IMG/VR virus record: IMGVR_UViG_3300032770_000034
Span: 1 to 46,876 of that record
DNA: 46,876 nucleotides
Direction: 5' to 3' (one strand)
Origin: a virus
This document shows positions 14,084 to 20,589 of the stretch, piece after piece (position 1 is the stretch's first letter; each line of letters begins with the position of its first letter). The notes below the pieces were generated by a model that worked only from the letters and a program-made list of their open reading frames with translations, was not told where the DNA came from and ran no database searches. Both the position numbers and the translations under genes were made by a program.

Positions 14084-14895
14084 GTACGTGGCTCCGGCGC
14101 GCTAGCCGCTGCTTCCTCCTCCGCGCAGCGCTTCATGTCGGCCAGCGCGGCCTCGTGGGCATCGTAGAAACGCGATAGCGCGATCCGGATCGGGCTCGAC
14201 GCTTTCGCAATCTGCATCGCCGCGAACATGGTCGAGGTCCGGCGCTCCAGTTCACGTCCGTCCGCGCCAGCAAGGGCGACGATCCAGCCCGCGCGGCAAT
14301 GCGTGGCGTCGCATGTGTGCCAGTGCCTCATGTCCAGCGCATCGGGCTGCGATGCGGCCGCATATACACGTTGGTGAATGTTCTCGACAACCGGCACCTC
14401 GAACGCTGGAGAAGTCCGATTCTCGCCGTAGCGGATATTCGAGCAGTCCGAGCAGTCCGAGCAGTCCGAGCAGCCCAAGCAGCGCGAGCAGTCCGAGCAG
14501 CGCGAGCAGGCCGAGCAGTCCGAGCAGCGCGAGCAGTCCGAGCAGTCCGAGCAGTCCGAGCAGTCCGAGCAGTCCGAGCAGTCCGAGCAGTCCGAGCAGT
14601 CCAAGCAGTCCGAGCAGTCCAAGCAGCCCAAGCAGCGCGAGCAGTCCGAGCAGCGCGAGCAGGCCGAGCAGCGCGAGCAGGCCGAGCAGTCCGAGCAGCG
14701 CGAGCAGGCCGAGCAGTCCGAGCAGTCCGAGCAGTCCGAGCAGTCCGAGCAGTCCGAGCAGTTCCAACACCCGACGTTGCAGAGATCTTCAGCCCAGTCT
14801 GGATGGGTGTCGGCGAATGCCTGGCTGACGCCGTTAACCCTCCTCTCAGCCCGGCTGTTGAACGCGGCTTTGTCTGCGAAAATCTTGGTCAGCAT
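14080..14895 (-). CDS. Cys-Ser-X tandem repeat protein with C-terminal conserved phage domain
   Basis: A 271-residue protein in three parts. Residues 1-45 are a helical N-terminus. Residues 46-153 are 36 consecutive tripeptides with Cys at every third position, mostly CSD, with CSR, CSA, CLG and CLD variants. The C-terminal domain (about 155-271) includes ALDMRHWHTCDATHCRAGW, a pattern I have seen in other phage proteins of unknown function. The regular period with Cys, Ser and a changing third residue suggests either a solenoid with stacked Cys or a metal-rich segment. The ATG at 14895 has an AAGGA site 6-7 bases upstream and its own sigma70-like promoter, so it is a single-gene transcription unit. 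No signal peptide is seen, so it acts in the cytoplasm or virion. Confidence 0.8.
   Translation of the reverse strand: MLTKIFADKAAFNSRAERRVNGVSQAFADTHPDWAEDLCNVGCWNCSDCSDCSDCSDCSDCSACSRCSDCSACSRCSACSRCSDCSRCLGCLDCSDCLDCSDCSDCSDCSDCSDCSDCSDCSRCSDCSACSRCSDCSRCLGCSDCSDCSDCSNIRYGENRTSPAFEVPVVENIHQRVYAAASQPDALDMRHWHTCDATHCRAGWIVALAGADGRELERRTSTMFAAMQIAKASSPIRIALSRFYDAHEAALADMKRCAEEEAAASAPEPRT
14437..14760 (-). repeat. 9-bp tandem repeat array coding for (Cys-Ser-X)36
   Basis: About 36 head-to-tail units of TGCTCGGAC and close variants on the minus strand. Variants change mainly the last codon (GAC to CGC or GCC) or Ser to Leu. A block reading D-A-R-D-R-G in the third positions occurs in related form twice, so longer segments were duplicated within the array. 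The frame is kept throughout, so selection on the protein is likely. Confidence 0.95.
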
Positions 14896-14963
14896 AACGA
14901 ATCCTTTGGTAAAGGGATGGCGCGGAACGCGCCGACAGCGCGCTCGACGCAGAGGGACGTCCG

Positions 14964-14992
14964 GGTCTACGGGCACCGGGGCCAAAAGTCAA
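14964..14992 (-). promoter_or_regulatory. Sigma70-like promoter of the Cys-Ser-X repeat gene
   Basis: Minus-strand TTGACT (14992-14987) and TAGACC (14969-14964) are 17 bases apart. The -35 overlaps the end of the upstream gene, so the promoter lies exactly in the gene junction. The start codon is about 70 bases downstream. Confidence 0.7.
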
Positions 14993-15315
14993 GGACGCCG
15001 CGTTTGAAGCGCCTCCTGAACCCGTATGGCGAGCTCGACCCCGCGCGACCCCGGATCGGTGAGCTGCGCGGCCGGTTGGGTCCAATCGACGACCCCGGCT
15101 AGCTTCTGCCCGTTCGCGAGCGCGGCTTTCCGAGACAACCCCGCGGGGCCGATCGAACGCCCCGACGCAATATGCGTGACCACGTACTCGTGTTTCCGGG
15201 GATTCGGGTCTAGACTCGCGACCGCGAGCCCGGGCACACCCGGGACGCGGTAGCCAACCACTTTTCGTTCTCCGCTCCAAAAGGGGACGGTGAGGACAAC
15301 CGCTTCGAGGGTCAT
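14989..15315 (-). CDS. Small hypothetical protein
   Basis: A 108-residue protein beginning MTLEAVVLTVPFWSGERKV. It has a VPGLAVASLDPNPRKHEYVVTHIASGRSI stretch followed by a helical C-terminus, LSRKAALANGQKLAGVVDW. That last pattern (Ser-Arg-Lys-Ala-Ala-Leu then a basic helix) is seen in small phage proteins of unknown role. The ATG at 15315 overlaps the stop of the next upstream gene. It forms an operon with the two following small genes (up to 15727). No function assigned. Confidence 0.65.
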   Translation of the reverse strand: MTLEAVVLTVPFWSGERKVVGYRVPGVPGLAVASLDPNPRKHEYVVTHIASGRSIGPAGLSRKAALANGQKLAGVVDWTQPAAQLTDPGSRGVELAIRVQEALQTRRP

Positions 15316-15518
15316 CGGGCACCGTCCGCTTGAGCAAGGAGGCGGAGCACCCGCACCGGGACGCCGGGCGCGGGACGCACGAACGGACCCACGTCCGCCG
15401 ACGGGCACGTCTCGTGGCTCACGGCGCGACTCTCCGCGTCCCAATAGATCCGGGTCCCGGGGCGAATCGCTCCGCCACAGTCAACACAGGTCCCCTTGTA
15501 CTTCGCCACGAGCGTCAT
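15312..15518 (-). CDS. Small zinc-ribbon protein
   Basis: A 68-residue protein, MTLVAKYKGTCVDCGGAIRPGT at the start, giving a CxxC pair, with HETC about 30 residues later. This is the layout of a small phage zinc ribbon (KYKGTCxxCG...G..IYW...) common in high-GC phages. The ATG at 15518 overlaps the upstream stop by TGATG-type coupling. Likely a small DNA-, RNA- or protein-binding factor; no specific role can be stated. Confidence 0.7.
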   Translation of the reverse strand: MTLVAKYKGTCVDCGGAIRPGTRIYWDAESRAVSHETCPSADVGPFVRPAPGVPVRVLRLLAQADGAR

Positions 15519-15727
15519 CGGGCGACCTCGCGGCGAGCGACCAGCGCGTGGACGGTGAATTCGCAACCCGCCACCCGCATCACGCGGCGGACCGTACGGA
15601 CCTCTATCCCGGGGATACCCGCCTCTTCACGATAACACTGGCGCAGTTGCGCCGCACGGTCGGCGATGTCGTCCGGGTCGCGACTCACATTCGCCGTAAT
15701 CAGCTCCCATTTTCGCTTGGTGCGCAT
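15515..15727 (-). CDS. Small hypothetical protein
   Basis: A 70-residue protein starting MRTKRKWELITANVSRDPDD. It has a helical stretch DIADRAAQLRQCYREEAGI, then beta-like VRTVRRVMRVAGCEFTVHALV. It resembles a small alpha/beta protein, but no family is recognised. It is the first gene after the duplicated leader cassette copy 2, with CCACGACGGAGAAGAACCCG directly before its ATG, and it heads a three-gene operon running to 14989. Confidence 0.65.
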   Translation of the reverse strand: MRTKRKWELITANVSRDPDDIADRAAQLRQCYREEAGIPGIEVRTVRRVMRVAGCEFTVHALVARREVAR

Positions 15728-15863
15728 CGGGTTCTTCTCCGTCGTGGGGGGTACGTTTCAACTTCCAGAACGATAGTCGACAACTCGCAAATGCGCTAGT
15801 CCCCGAACAAAGTCTTGAAAACGCATCAACTTAGTCCCCGTCCAGCCATCGAGCCACGAGGTC
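15728..15863 (-). repeat. Duplicated leader cassette, copy 2
   Basis: This is the longer relative of 11999-12095. It spans the non-coding gap between the SNF2-type gene and the 70-residue gene and extends into the last codons of the SNF2-type gene. It contains two TAGTCCCCG copies about 32 bases apart, the presumed endpoints of the deletion that made copy 1. It carries the leader CCACGACGGAG, a TTGTCGACTATC block and AAACGTACC. Confidence 0.75.
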
Positions 15864-17237
15864 CGGGCTCCGAAGCAGCGCGGCGAAATCGGCCTTCTTC
15901 CGTTCCGACGCGAGCAGCGTCACGTCGATCGTCCCGCGCGCCACCAGATTGGTCACCTGAATCACCGACTCCTGCCCCAAGCGATGGTTCCGTTTTCGCG
16001 CCTGCCACGTGTGCTCCGTGTTGAACGTGTGGGAGAAATTGACGGTGTGCTTTGCCTCGTTGATCGTGAGCCCCGCGCCGCCGCTACTTTGCGTCGACAG
16101 GAAACAATGCACCGCGGGATCGGTCTTAAACCGGGCCAAGTTCTCGCGGTTGACCGCCGTGGTGTTTCCCCCATAATACGTCACATGAGGGATGCCCGCC
16201 TTGGTAAAGGCGACGCTTAACTGGACAATGTCCGGTTGCCACTGCGCCCATACGATCGTCTTCGAGGGCGCATTCGCCACCACGTCCACCGTGTCCGCGA
16301 TCCGGGGCGTAGGCACCGGGTGCCACTCGCCCTCCGTGTCGCGGAGGTGCCCGGCGACGAGCTGCTGAAACTTCTGGAGCCGGGTGATCATGAGCGGCGC
16401 CTCGATCACCGCCCCCGAGCGGAGCTCGGCGAGAAACGTCTCCTTCAACGACCGATAGAGGCGCGCCTGCTCGGCCGACAGCGCCGTGTACCGCGTCCGG
16501 ACGATCGGCTCCGCGAGCCCCATTTCCGACTCATACGCAAACGCGGTCCGACGTCCGATCCGGGCGAGCAAGTCCTCCACGTTTTGGTACCCGACGATTT
16601 CGTTGAACGGGCCTCGCAGGACGCAATAGCGGGCCTTAAACTCCGTGTAGGTCTTACACCCGATGATGAGCGGGTGGAGGAACCGATACTGCGCGTACAA
16701 GTTCTCGAACCCGCGAGTCACCACGGTCCCGGTCGTGATCCGGCGCATCACCGCCGCTTCGCCGAGCCGCCACGCGTTCCGCGTCCGCGCCGTGCCCGGG
16801 GTCCGAATCTTCTGCGATTCGTCGAGCACGAGCAGGACTCGGCGCCCGGCCATCACCTCCCGGCACCGGGCGAGCCCGGCCGCGGTCGAGAGCAGTTCCA
16901 CGTTGAGCGCGATCACCACGAGCCGATCCCGGACCCGGAGCGCGGCGCGGACCGGATTGTTGACCGTTCCCGAGCGGTACACGGCCGCGACGTGCGGAAT
17001 GCCCAAGTGCTTCGCCGCTTCCTCAGCCCAGACCTCGTGCACCCCGTTCGGGGCGATCGCCACCAAGGTGTCGATCGCCCCGGCGACGTAGGCGGCGCCG
17101 GCCGTGTCGAGCACCACTTTCGTCTTCCCCATCCCCGGGTCCATCAGGATCGCCCCCGCGATCCAATTTTGCGACCGTTCCCGGACACGCGCTTGCCACG
17201 GCTGGTCCGGGGTGCGAGACTGGTAGCTCAGGGTCAC
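15831..17237 (-). CDS. SNF2-type (SF2) DNA-dependent ATPase/helicase
   Basis: A 468-residue SNF2-like ATPase. Walker A lies in GAILMDPGMGKT near the start, Walker B is LVLDESQKI (DESQ in place of the usual DEAH), and then RRITTGTVV is motif III-like. The C-terminal RecA half has TIVWAQW, FLSTQSSGGAGLTI (motif V) and WQARKRNHRLGQ (motif VI). Such phage enzymes move on double-stranded DNA and are thought to help replication or remodel bound proteins. I place the start at GTG 17237 with an ACGGA site upstream; the earlier ATG at 17351 would fall on the promoter -35. It is the first gene after the control region, so probably the first early gene. Confidence 0.85.
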   Translation of the reverse strand: MTLSYQSRTPDQPWQARVRERSQNWIAGAILMDPGMGKTKVVLDTAGAAYVAGAIDTLVAIAPNGVHEVWAEEAAKHLGIPHVAAVYRSGTVNNPVRAALRVRDRLVVIALNVELLSTAAGLARCREVMAGRRVLLVLDESQKIRTPGTARTRNAWRLGEAAVMRRITTGTVVTRGFENLYAQYRFLHPLIIGCKTYTEFKARYCVLRGPFNEIVGYQNVEDLLARIGRRTAFAYESEMGLAEPIVRTRYTALSAEQARLYRSLKETFLAELRSGAVIEAPLMITRLQKFQQLVAGHLRDTEGEWHPVPTPRIADTVDVVANAPSKTIVWAQWQPDIVQLSVAFTKAGIPHVTYYGGNTTAVNRENLARFKTDPAVHCFLSTQSSGGAGLTINEAKHTVNFSHTFNTEHTWQARKRNHRLGQESVIQVTNLVARGTIDVTLLASERKKADFAALLRSPDLVARWLDGD

Positions 17238-17248
17238 GTCGTGGGATT

Positions 17249-17280
17249 CCGTAGTAGAGGGGGAGATTTTAGCGCGAATG
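17249..17280 (-). promoter_or_regulatory. Shared CGCGCTAAAATCT motif, copy B
   Basis: The minus strand reads TTCGCGCTAAAATCT followed by a pyrimidine-rich stretch and TACGG. It matches 15 bases exactly with the copy at the window's right end, upstream of the structural operon. It lies in the leader between the SNF2 promoter and its start codon. Role unknown. Confidence 0.6.
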
Positions 17281-17322
17281 TTTTTGCTCAGAAAATCGGA
17301 AACCGGGGCGTCTGTACCCGTT

Positions 17323-17351
17323 TGGCTACGGTCTTTCCAGTACCAAGTCAA
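17323..17351 (-). promoter_or_regulatory. Sigma70-like promoter of the replication block
   Basis: On the minus strand TTGACT (17351-17346) is followed after 17 bases by TAGCCA (17328-17323). It lies beside an inverted repeat and an array of repeated octamers and points into the SNF2-type ATPase gene. Confidence 0.6.
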
Positions 17352-17536
17352 CTATTTTTCTAGTTCGTATCAGGACTCGCTGATACGCCCAGTTAGGTCT
17401 TTCTGGTGGTAGTATTAGAAGGGGTCGCGACCTAACTGGCGACCTAACTGAATTGGAAGTGCCGTTCAGTTCACGACTTCGGCCACTCCGGTATTAGGCA
17501 GTTAGGCAATCTCACGTTTTTCACGTCACGCATACA
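17352..17536. promoter_or_regulatory. Intergenic control region with repeated CCTAACTG octamers
   Basis: This non-coding region separates the end of the lysis-like block from the replication block. It holds an inverted repeat GTATCAG-6-CTGATAC (17367-17386) and four copies of CCTAACTG: inverted at 17390-17397, direct at 17431-17438 and 17443-17450, inverted at 17499-17506. The two direct copies form a perfect tandem of GCGACCTAACTG (17427-17450), and TTAGGCA occurs twice at 17494-17508. Composition is richer in A+T than the genes around it. This looks like an operator cluster or an iteron-type replication origin; the sequence alone does not decide between them. Confidence 0.7.
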
Positions 17537-17560
17537 CGCGAAAAATCTTCCCTTATACGG
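17537..17560 (+). promoter_or_regulatory. Shared AAAATCTTCCCTT motif, copy C (inverted)
   Basis: The plus strand reads CGCGAAAAATCTTCCCTTAT, sharing 13 bases (AAAATCTTCCCTT) with the minus strand of the window's right end. It overlaps the stop codon of the DUF5675-like gene and is opposite in orientation to the other two copies. Its position at the end of the structural/lysis operon, with copy A at the beginning, is suggestive of a regulatory or replication role. Confidence 0.55.
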
Positions 17561-18023
17561 GGGCGATACCGGGGGCGGCCTGAATATCGAGCAAAAAGGT
17601 CCCCGGCCGCGCGGCGAGGAACGCCGCGAACGCGTCCCCCGAGTCCCAGACTCCCGCTTCCGGGGCCCCCGTCGTCGGGTTCACGCCCATCCCCTCCGTC
17701 TCGCCGAGCCCGACACAACCCTCCAGGGTTTCGACCACGTTGTCCTTGTGAATCTGGATCGCCGTGCGCCGGAACACGTCCGTGATTTCCTTACACGGGT
17801 ACGCCCCCGGCGTCCCGGGGTGGTGGGTCGCGTCCACGACCGGGTAGGGCTCGCGCAGCCGCGTCCCGTCCGCGGCGAGCGTGGGCGGGATGCACGAGAC
17901 TCCCACACGGTTCATCAGCCACGGACGCTCGATCGTGTACCACTGGCGCTCGCCAGCCGGGTTCCGGTACTCGCCGAAACACACGGTCCCGGTATCGCGA
18001 AGACGGACAATCGTATCGTTCAT
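17553..18023 (-). CDS. DUF5675-like protein, candidate lysis enzyme
   Basis: A 156-residue protein matching the DUF5675 layout: TIERPWLMNRVGVSCIPP near the middle of the first half, YPVVDATHHPGTPGAYPCKE, then IQIHKDNVVETLEGCVGLG. Conserved His and Cys residues in that last segment resemble L,D-transpeptidase or peptidase-like active sites, though the activity of this family is not established to my knowledge. The ATG at 18023 overlaps the preceding stop (ATGA). It is the last gene of the structural/lysis run and follows membrane proteins, so a cell-wall role is plausible. Confidence 0.75.
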   Translation of the reverse strand: MNDTIVRLRDTGTVCFGEYRNPAGERQWYTIERPWLMNRVGVSCIPPTLAADGTRLREPYPVVDATHHPGTPGAYPCKEITDVFRRTAIQIHKDNVVETLEGCVGLGETEGMGVNPTTGAPEAGVWDSGDAFAAFLAARPGTFLLDIQAAPGIAPV

Positions 18024-18652
18024 TTGACGACCCATTTGGTGAGGAGGACGATGCCCGCGACTTCCCCGAAGCGGAGACTGACGGACATCCACTTGGGCGG
18101 GAGCTTCTTCACTTGCGCATTGTACTTCGCTTCCCACGTCGCGGAGATCCCGACCGCGAGCGACAGCCGCACCGAATCGAGGACCGAGAGCCGAGTGAGC
18201 CCGGCGATCACGGTATCCTTCCCCGCGAGGGCGAGACTGTCCCGGAGCCATTGGCCGTGGACCGCGGCCACGGCCGTGTCGATCGAGATCGTTTCGACCG
18301 TGCGGACGTAGGCCGTATCGGCCGGGACCCGACGCAACGAGTCGACGAGCGACTGCTGCCGACGCAACTGGGCGAGGAGGCTGTCCGCCGCAAATTGGGC
18401 CAGTGCGGCCGACCGGGCGGCCTGAGTCCGAGCCTGGGCGAGGACCCGGGACTGAATTTGCGCCGCCGTAGCGGCCGTTTGTGCCACGCTATCGAGCACC
18501 CGCCGCGTCGAGTCCGCGGCGAGCTGGAGGCGATCCTGGACGAGGGCGTTCGTTCGTGTGTAGTACCGGTAGCCGGCGTAGAGGCCGAGCGCAACGATTG
18601 CGGCGAGGACCACCGCCGCAATCGTCCCACTCGTAGCGCGGAACCCGCTCAC
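18020..18652 (-). CDS. Membrane-anchored coiled-coil protein, candidate inner spanin
   Basis: A 210-residue protein with an N-terminal transmembrane segment (TIAAVVLAAIVALGLYAGY, about residues 10-28). A long charged helical region rich in Arg, Gln, Ala and Ser, with heptad-like spacing, covers about 35-120, and a second hydrophobic stretch lies near the end (VAGIVLLTKWVV). N-terminal anchor plus periplasmic coiled coil is the layout of inner-membrane spanins, though this one is longer and has a C-terminal hydrophobic segment. The start is GTG at 18652, overlapping the upstream stop (GTGA). No nested outer spanin was identified. Lysis function is inferred from topology and neighbours. Confidence 0.6.
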   Translation of the reverse strand: MSGFRATSGTIAAVVLAAIVALGLYAGYRYYTRTNALVQDRLQLAADSTRRVLDSVAQTAATAAQIQSRVLAQARTQAARSAALAQFAADSLLAQLRRQQSLVDSLRRVPADTAYVRTVETISIDTAVAAVHGQWLRDSLALAGKDTVIAGLTRLSVLDSVRLSLAVGISATWEAKYNAQVKKLPPKWMSVSLRFGEVAGIVLLTKWVVK

Positions 18653-19131
18653 GAGGACGTGCCCGAAGATGCGTCGTCGAGGTGCTTCACAAAGGCCACG
18701 AGGGTCGCGAGCAACGTGGCGAGGACCGTGGGGCTCGATAAACTCGTCAAGTCGGTAGGCACCTGGAAGCCCGCGGGCGCGAACTGTGTGAGCGCGACGC
18801 CGAGCGCCGTTAAGGCCGCAGCGATGACCGCGATAAGAAGCCGTTTCACCAGGTCGGGCAGGTGGTCCACCCACGTATTCAGGTTTAGCAACACCTTGCC
18901 GATCGGGACGGTGAGGTGGCCGATGAGAAACGTGCCGGCGATCCCGAGCACGAGCGCGAGATAATGGATAAGGGGCGACTCCGCGGGCGCCTTCGCCGGG
19001 ACGGAAGGCGCCACGACGGCCGTACTGCTCGCGACGGGCGTTTGTCCCTCCAGCACATGGTCCCGCGCCGCGAGCGGGAGACTGACCGTGAGGCCGACGA
19101 CGAGCGAACCCAACAGAAGAAACCACCGCAT
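18649..19131 (-). CDS. Membrane protein, candidate holin
   Basis: A 160-residue protein with a likely signal/anchor sequence at residues 1-22 (MRWFLLLGSLVVGLTVSLPL). Two further hydrophobic segments follow, IHYLALVLGIAGTFLIGHL (about 55-73) and LLIAVIAAALTALGVAL (about 97-113), and the C-terminal tail is polar. The size and three membrane segments fit a holin or an accessory membrane protein. The ATG at 19131 has GGAG 6-7 bases upstream. It starts the three-gene group ending in the DUF5675-like gene. No family is recognised, so the holin label is contextual. Confidence 0.55.
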   Translation of the reverse strand: MRWFLLLGSLVVGLTVSLPLAARDHVLEGQTPVASSTAVVAPSVPAKAPAESPLIHYLALVLGIAGTFLIGHLTVPIGKVLLNLNTWVDHLPDLVKRLLIAVIAAALTALGVALTQFAPAGFQVPTDLTSLSSPTVLATLLATLVAFVKHLDDASSGTSS

Positions 19132-19178
19132 ACGCGCGCTCCGGGAAACGGGTGAAGGACGACCGGGAAATCTACGGG

Positions 19179-19517
19179 TTACTTACACTCTTGTGGAGTG
19201 AGAGTGGGCTCTTTTTGGATCGCCGAGCTTTGCATCAAGGAGAGCGTCTGACAGGAAATGTAGACGTTCGCGTTGACGAGGCGCTTGAGATCGGATAAGA
19301 GCGCGGAGTGCGCTTGGATCGAATCCTCCACCACCGTCAGCCGCGAGTCGAGCTGTGGGCCGTGGAACCCGAACAAGGCGAACCCCGAGACGATGAGGGA
19401 GAGGAAGGTGATGAGCACGATGAACCGCTTTGCCCACCCGGTCAGATACTTGACCAGATCCTCGTGCCCCTCGGGAGGGACCGGAAGTGCCATTTTGGAG
19501 AGTCGGGGAAGGGTCAT
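19179..19517 (-). CDS. Single-pass membrane protein of the lysis-like block
   Basis: A 112-residue protein with a basic cytoplasmic N-terminus (about 30 residues) and one transmembrane helix, FIVLITFLSLIVSGFALFGF (about 32-51). A helical extracytoplasmic part (VVEDSIQAHSALLSDLKRLV) and two Cys residues near the end (YISCQTL and PQECK) follow. The ATG at 19517 overlaps the upstream stop; a later in-frame ATG at residue 9 is possible. Topology would suit a spanin-like or antiholin-like role, but the sequence gives no direct proof. Confidence 0.6.
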   Translation of the reverse strand: MTLPRLSKMALPVPPEGHEDLVKYLTGWAKRFIVLITFLSLIVSGFALFGFHGPQLDSRLTVVEDSIQAHSALLSDLKRLVNANVYISCQTLSLMQSSAIQKEPTLTPQECK

Positions 19518-19996
19518 GGGGATGCGTAGCACATGAGCGCGAGGTAGCCTCCGGCCCAGGTGGTGGCCGCGAGGGTCCGACTTTGCCAGGTTGCGCCCGA
19601 GGCGCCGAGTCCGCCCACGAGCGTACCGCTCTTATCCCACAAGTCGAACGCAAGATCGAGCGGATCAATCGGGTATCGTCGCTGGATTAGGACCGAGCGC
19701 ACGTGCGGGACGATCCCGAGCCCGACCGCGGTGACGGCGCCGGACCCGATTCGCCCGCGGAGCCAGCTCGGGGCGAACGGGGCGTGCCGGAGGGCGAGCG
19801 CCGTCACTCCCGAAAGCGAGACGTAGAACGTGTGCCACTCGTACCGGCGCATGACCCAGCCTTTCGAATCACTGAACGGATTATCGAACGTTTTTCGCGC
19901 CAGCGCGCAGTCGGGCGCAGGCTGCGTGATCTTTAACCCCTGCGCCGCGAGCGGAGCCGCAAGCACCCACAGTCCGAGCACGAGGGCCCGCGTCAC
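19514..19996 (-). CDS. Secreted or membrane protein with PxPxC motif
   Basis: A 160-residue protein starting at GTG 19996 (GTGA overlap). It has a signal peptide ending near LAAQ, followed by GLKITQPAPDCALARKTF. The rest alternates hydrophobic segments (VSLSGVTALALRHAPF, AVTAVGLGIVPHV, AATTWAGGYLALM) that may be membrane-inserted. The motif after the signal peptide closely resembles that of the next upstream gene, so the two probably act together in the envelope. No lipobox is present at the cleavage site. Function unknown. Confidence 0.6.
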   Translation of the reverse strand: MTRALVLGLWVLAAPLAAQGLKITQPAPDCALARKTFDNPFSDSKGWVMRRYEWHTFYVSLSGVTALALRHAPFAPSWLRGRIGSGAVTAVGLGIVPHVRSVLIQRRYPIDPLDLAFDLWDKSGTLVGGLGASGATWQSRTLAATTWAGGYLALMCYASP

Positions 19997-20589
19997 GCGT
20001 CGTCCTCCGCGTAGAGCGGGCCGAGCTCGTGCTTCAGATTCTCCAGGCCGTCTTCCGCGTTCGGGTGGGCCTTGTCGTTCTTCGGCAGATTCGCGGCCGT
20101 GAGCGGAGGAGGGAGGGTAACCGCAAACACCATCCACTCCAACGCGGTCCGCTCCGCCATCATGCCGAGCGGGTCCACATACTCGACGGCCGCGCCCTCG
20201 GGCAGCGCGGTCCCGGGCGGCAGCACCGGCGTATGGCGCAGCGTGATCTGGTTCTGTTCCTCGGCGAAATCGTCGAGAAAAGGTTTCAGCGCGCGCCGAT
20301 GCGCGGAGACGGACGACGCACCGCCCTTCGGTAAGCCTCGTGCGCCGAGCGCCTGTAACGCGCGCTCGTGGGTGAGCGCGTCCCGGTACGTGAGGAGGGT
20401 TTGCCCGGGCGCGGGAACGAGACCTTGCGCCGCGGCGCGGGCTTCGAGGGTCGTGTGTTTCATGGGGCGAGCATGGCAGGATTTCTCAAGCAGACGACAG
20501 TTCGGCGGAGGCTGTTCGAATCGAATCGCCTGCGCATGAACCGGCGCGACCGCAGCGACCAGCGCGAGACACAGCAATGAGGGGCGCAT
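19993..20589 (-). CDS. Secreted protein with PxPxC motif
   Basis: A 198-residue protein with a signal peptide (MRPSLLCLALVAAVAPVHAQ) followed by AIRFEQPPPNCRLLEKS, similar to the start of the neighbouring secreted protein. The remainder is soluble and Ala/Leu/Glu-rich, with a helical middle and a DGLENLKHELGPLY segment near the end. No hydrolase motif was seen. It lies between the tail fibre-like gene and the membrane protein group. It may be an envelope or exclusion factor, or a lysis accessory protein. Confidence 0.6.
   Translation of the reverse strand: MRPSLLCLALVAAVAPVHAQAIRFEQPPPNCRLLEKSCHARPMKHTTLEARAAAQGLVPAPGQTLLTYRDALTHERALQALGARGLPKGGASSVSAHRRALKPFLDDFAEEQNQITLRHTPVLPPGTALPEGAAVEYVDPLGMMAERTALEWMVFAVTLPPPLTAANLPKNDKAHPNAEDGLENLKHELGPLYAEDDA

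Noticed and set aside
14437-14760. CRISPR-like or minisatellite array
   Set aside because: The units are 9 bp with no spacers, keep one reading frame and encode Cys-Ser-X within a gene that has its own promoter and ribosome-binding site.
16236-17363. Plus-strand frame opposite the SNF2-type gene
   Set aside because: No recognisable protein pattern and complete overlap with conserved helicase motifs on the other strand.
17367-17386. Inverted repeat as a transcription terminator
   Set aside because: In the minus direction it is followed by an A-rich rather than T-rich stretch; the stem is only 7 bp. It is kept as part of the control region.
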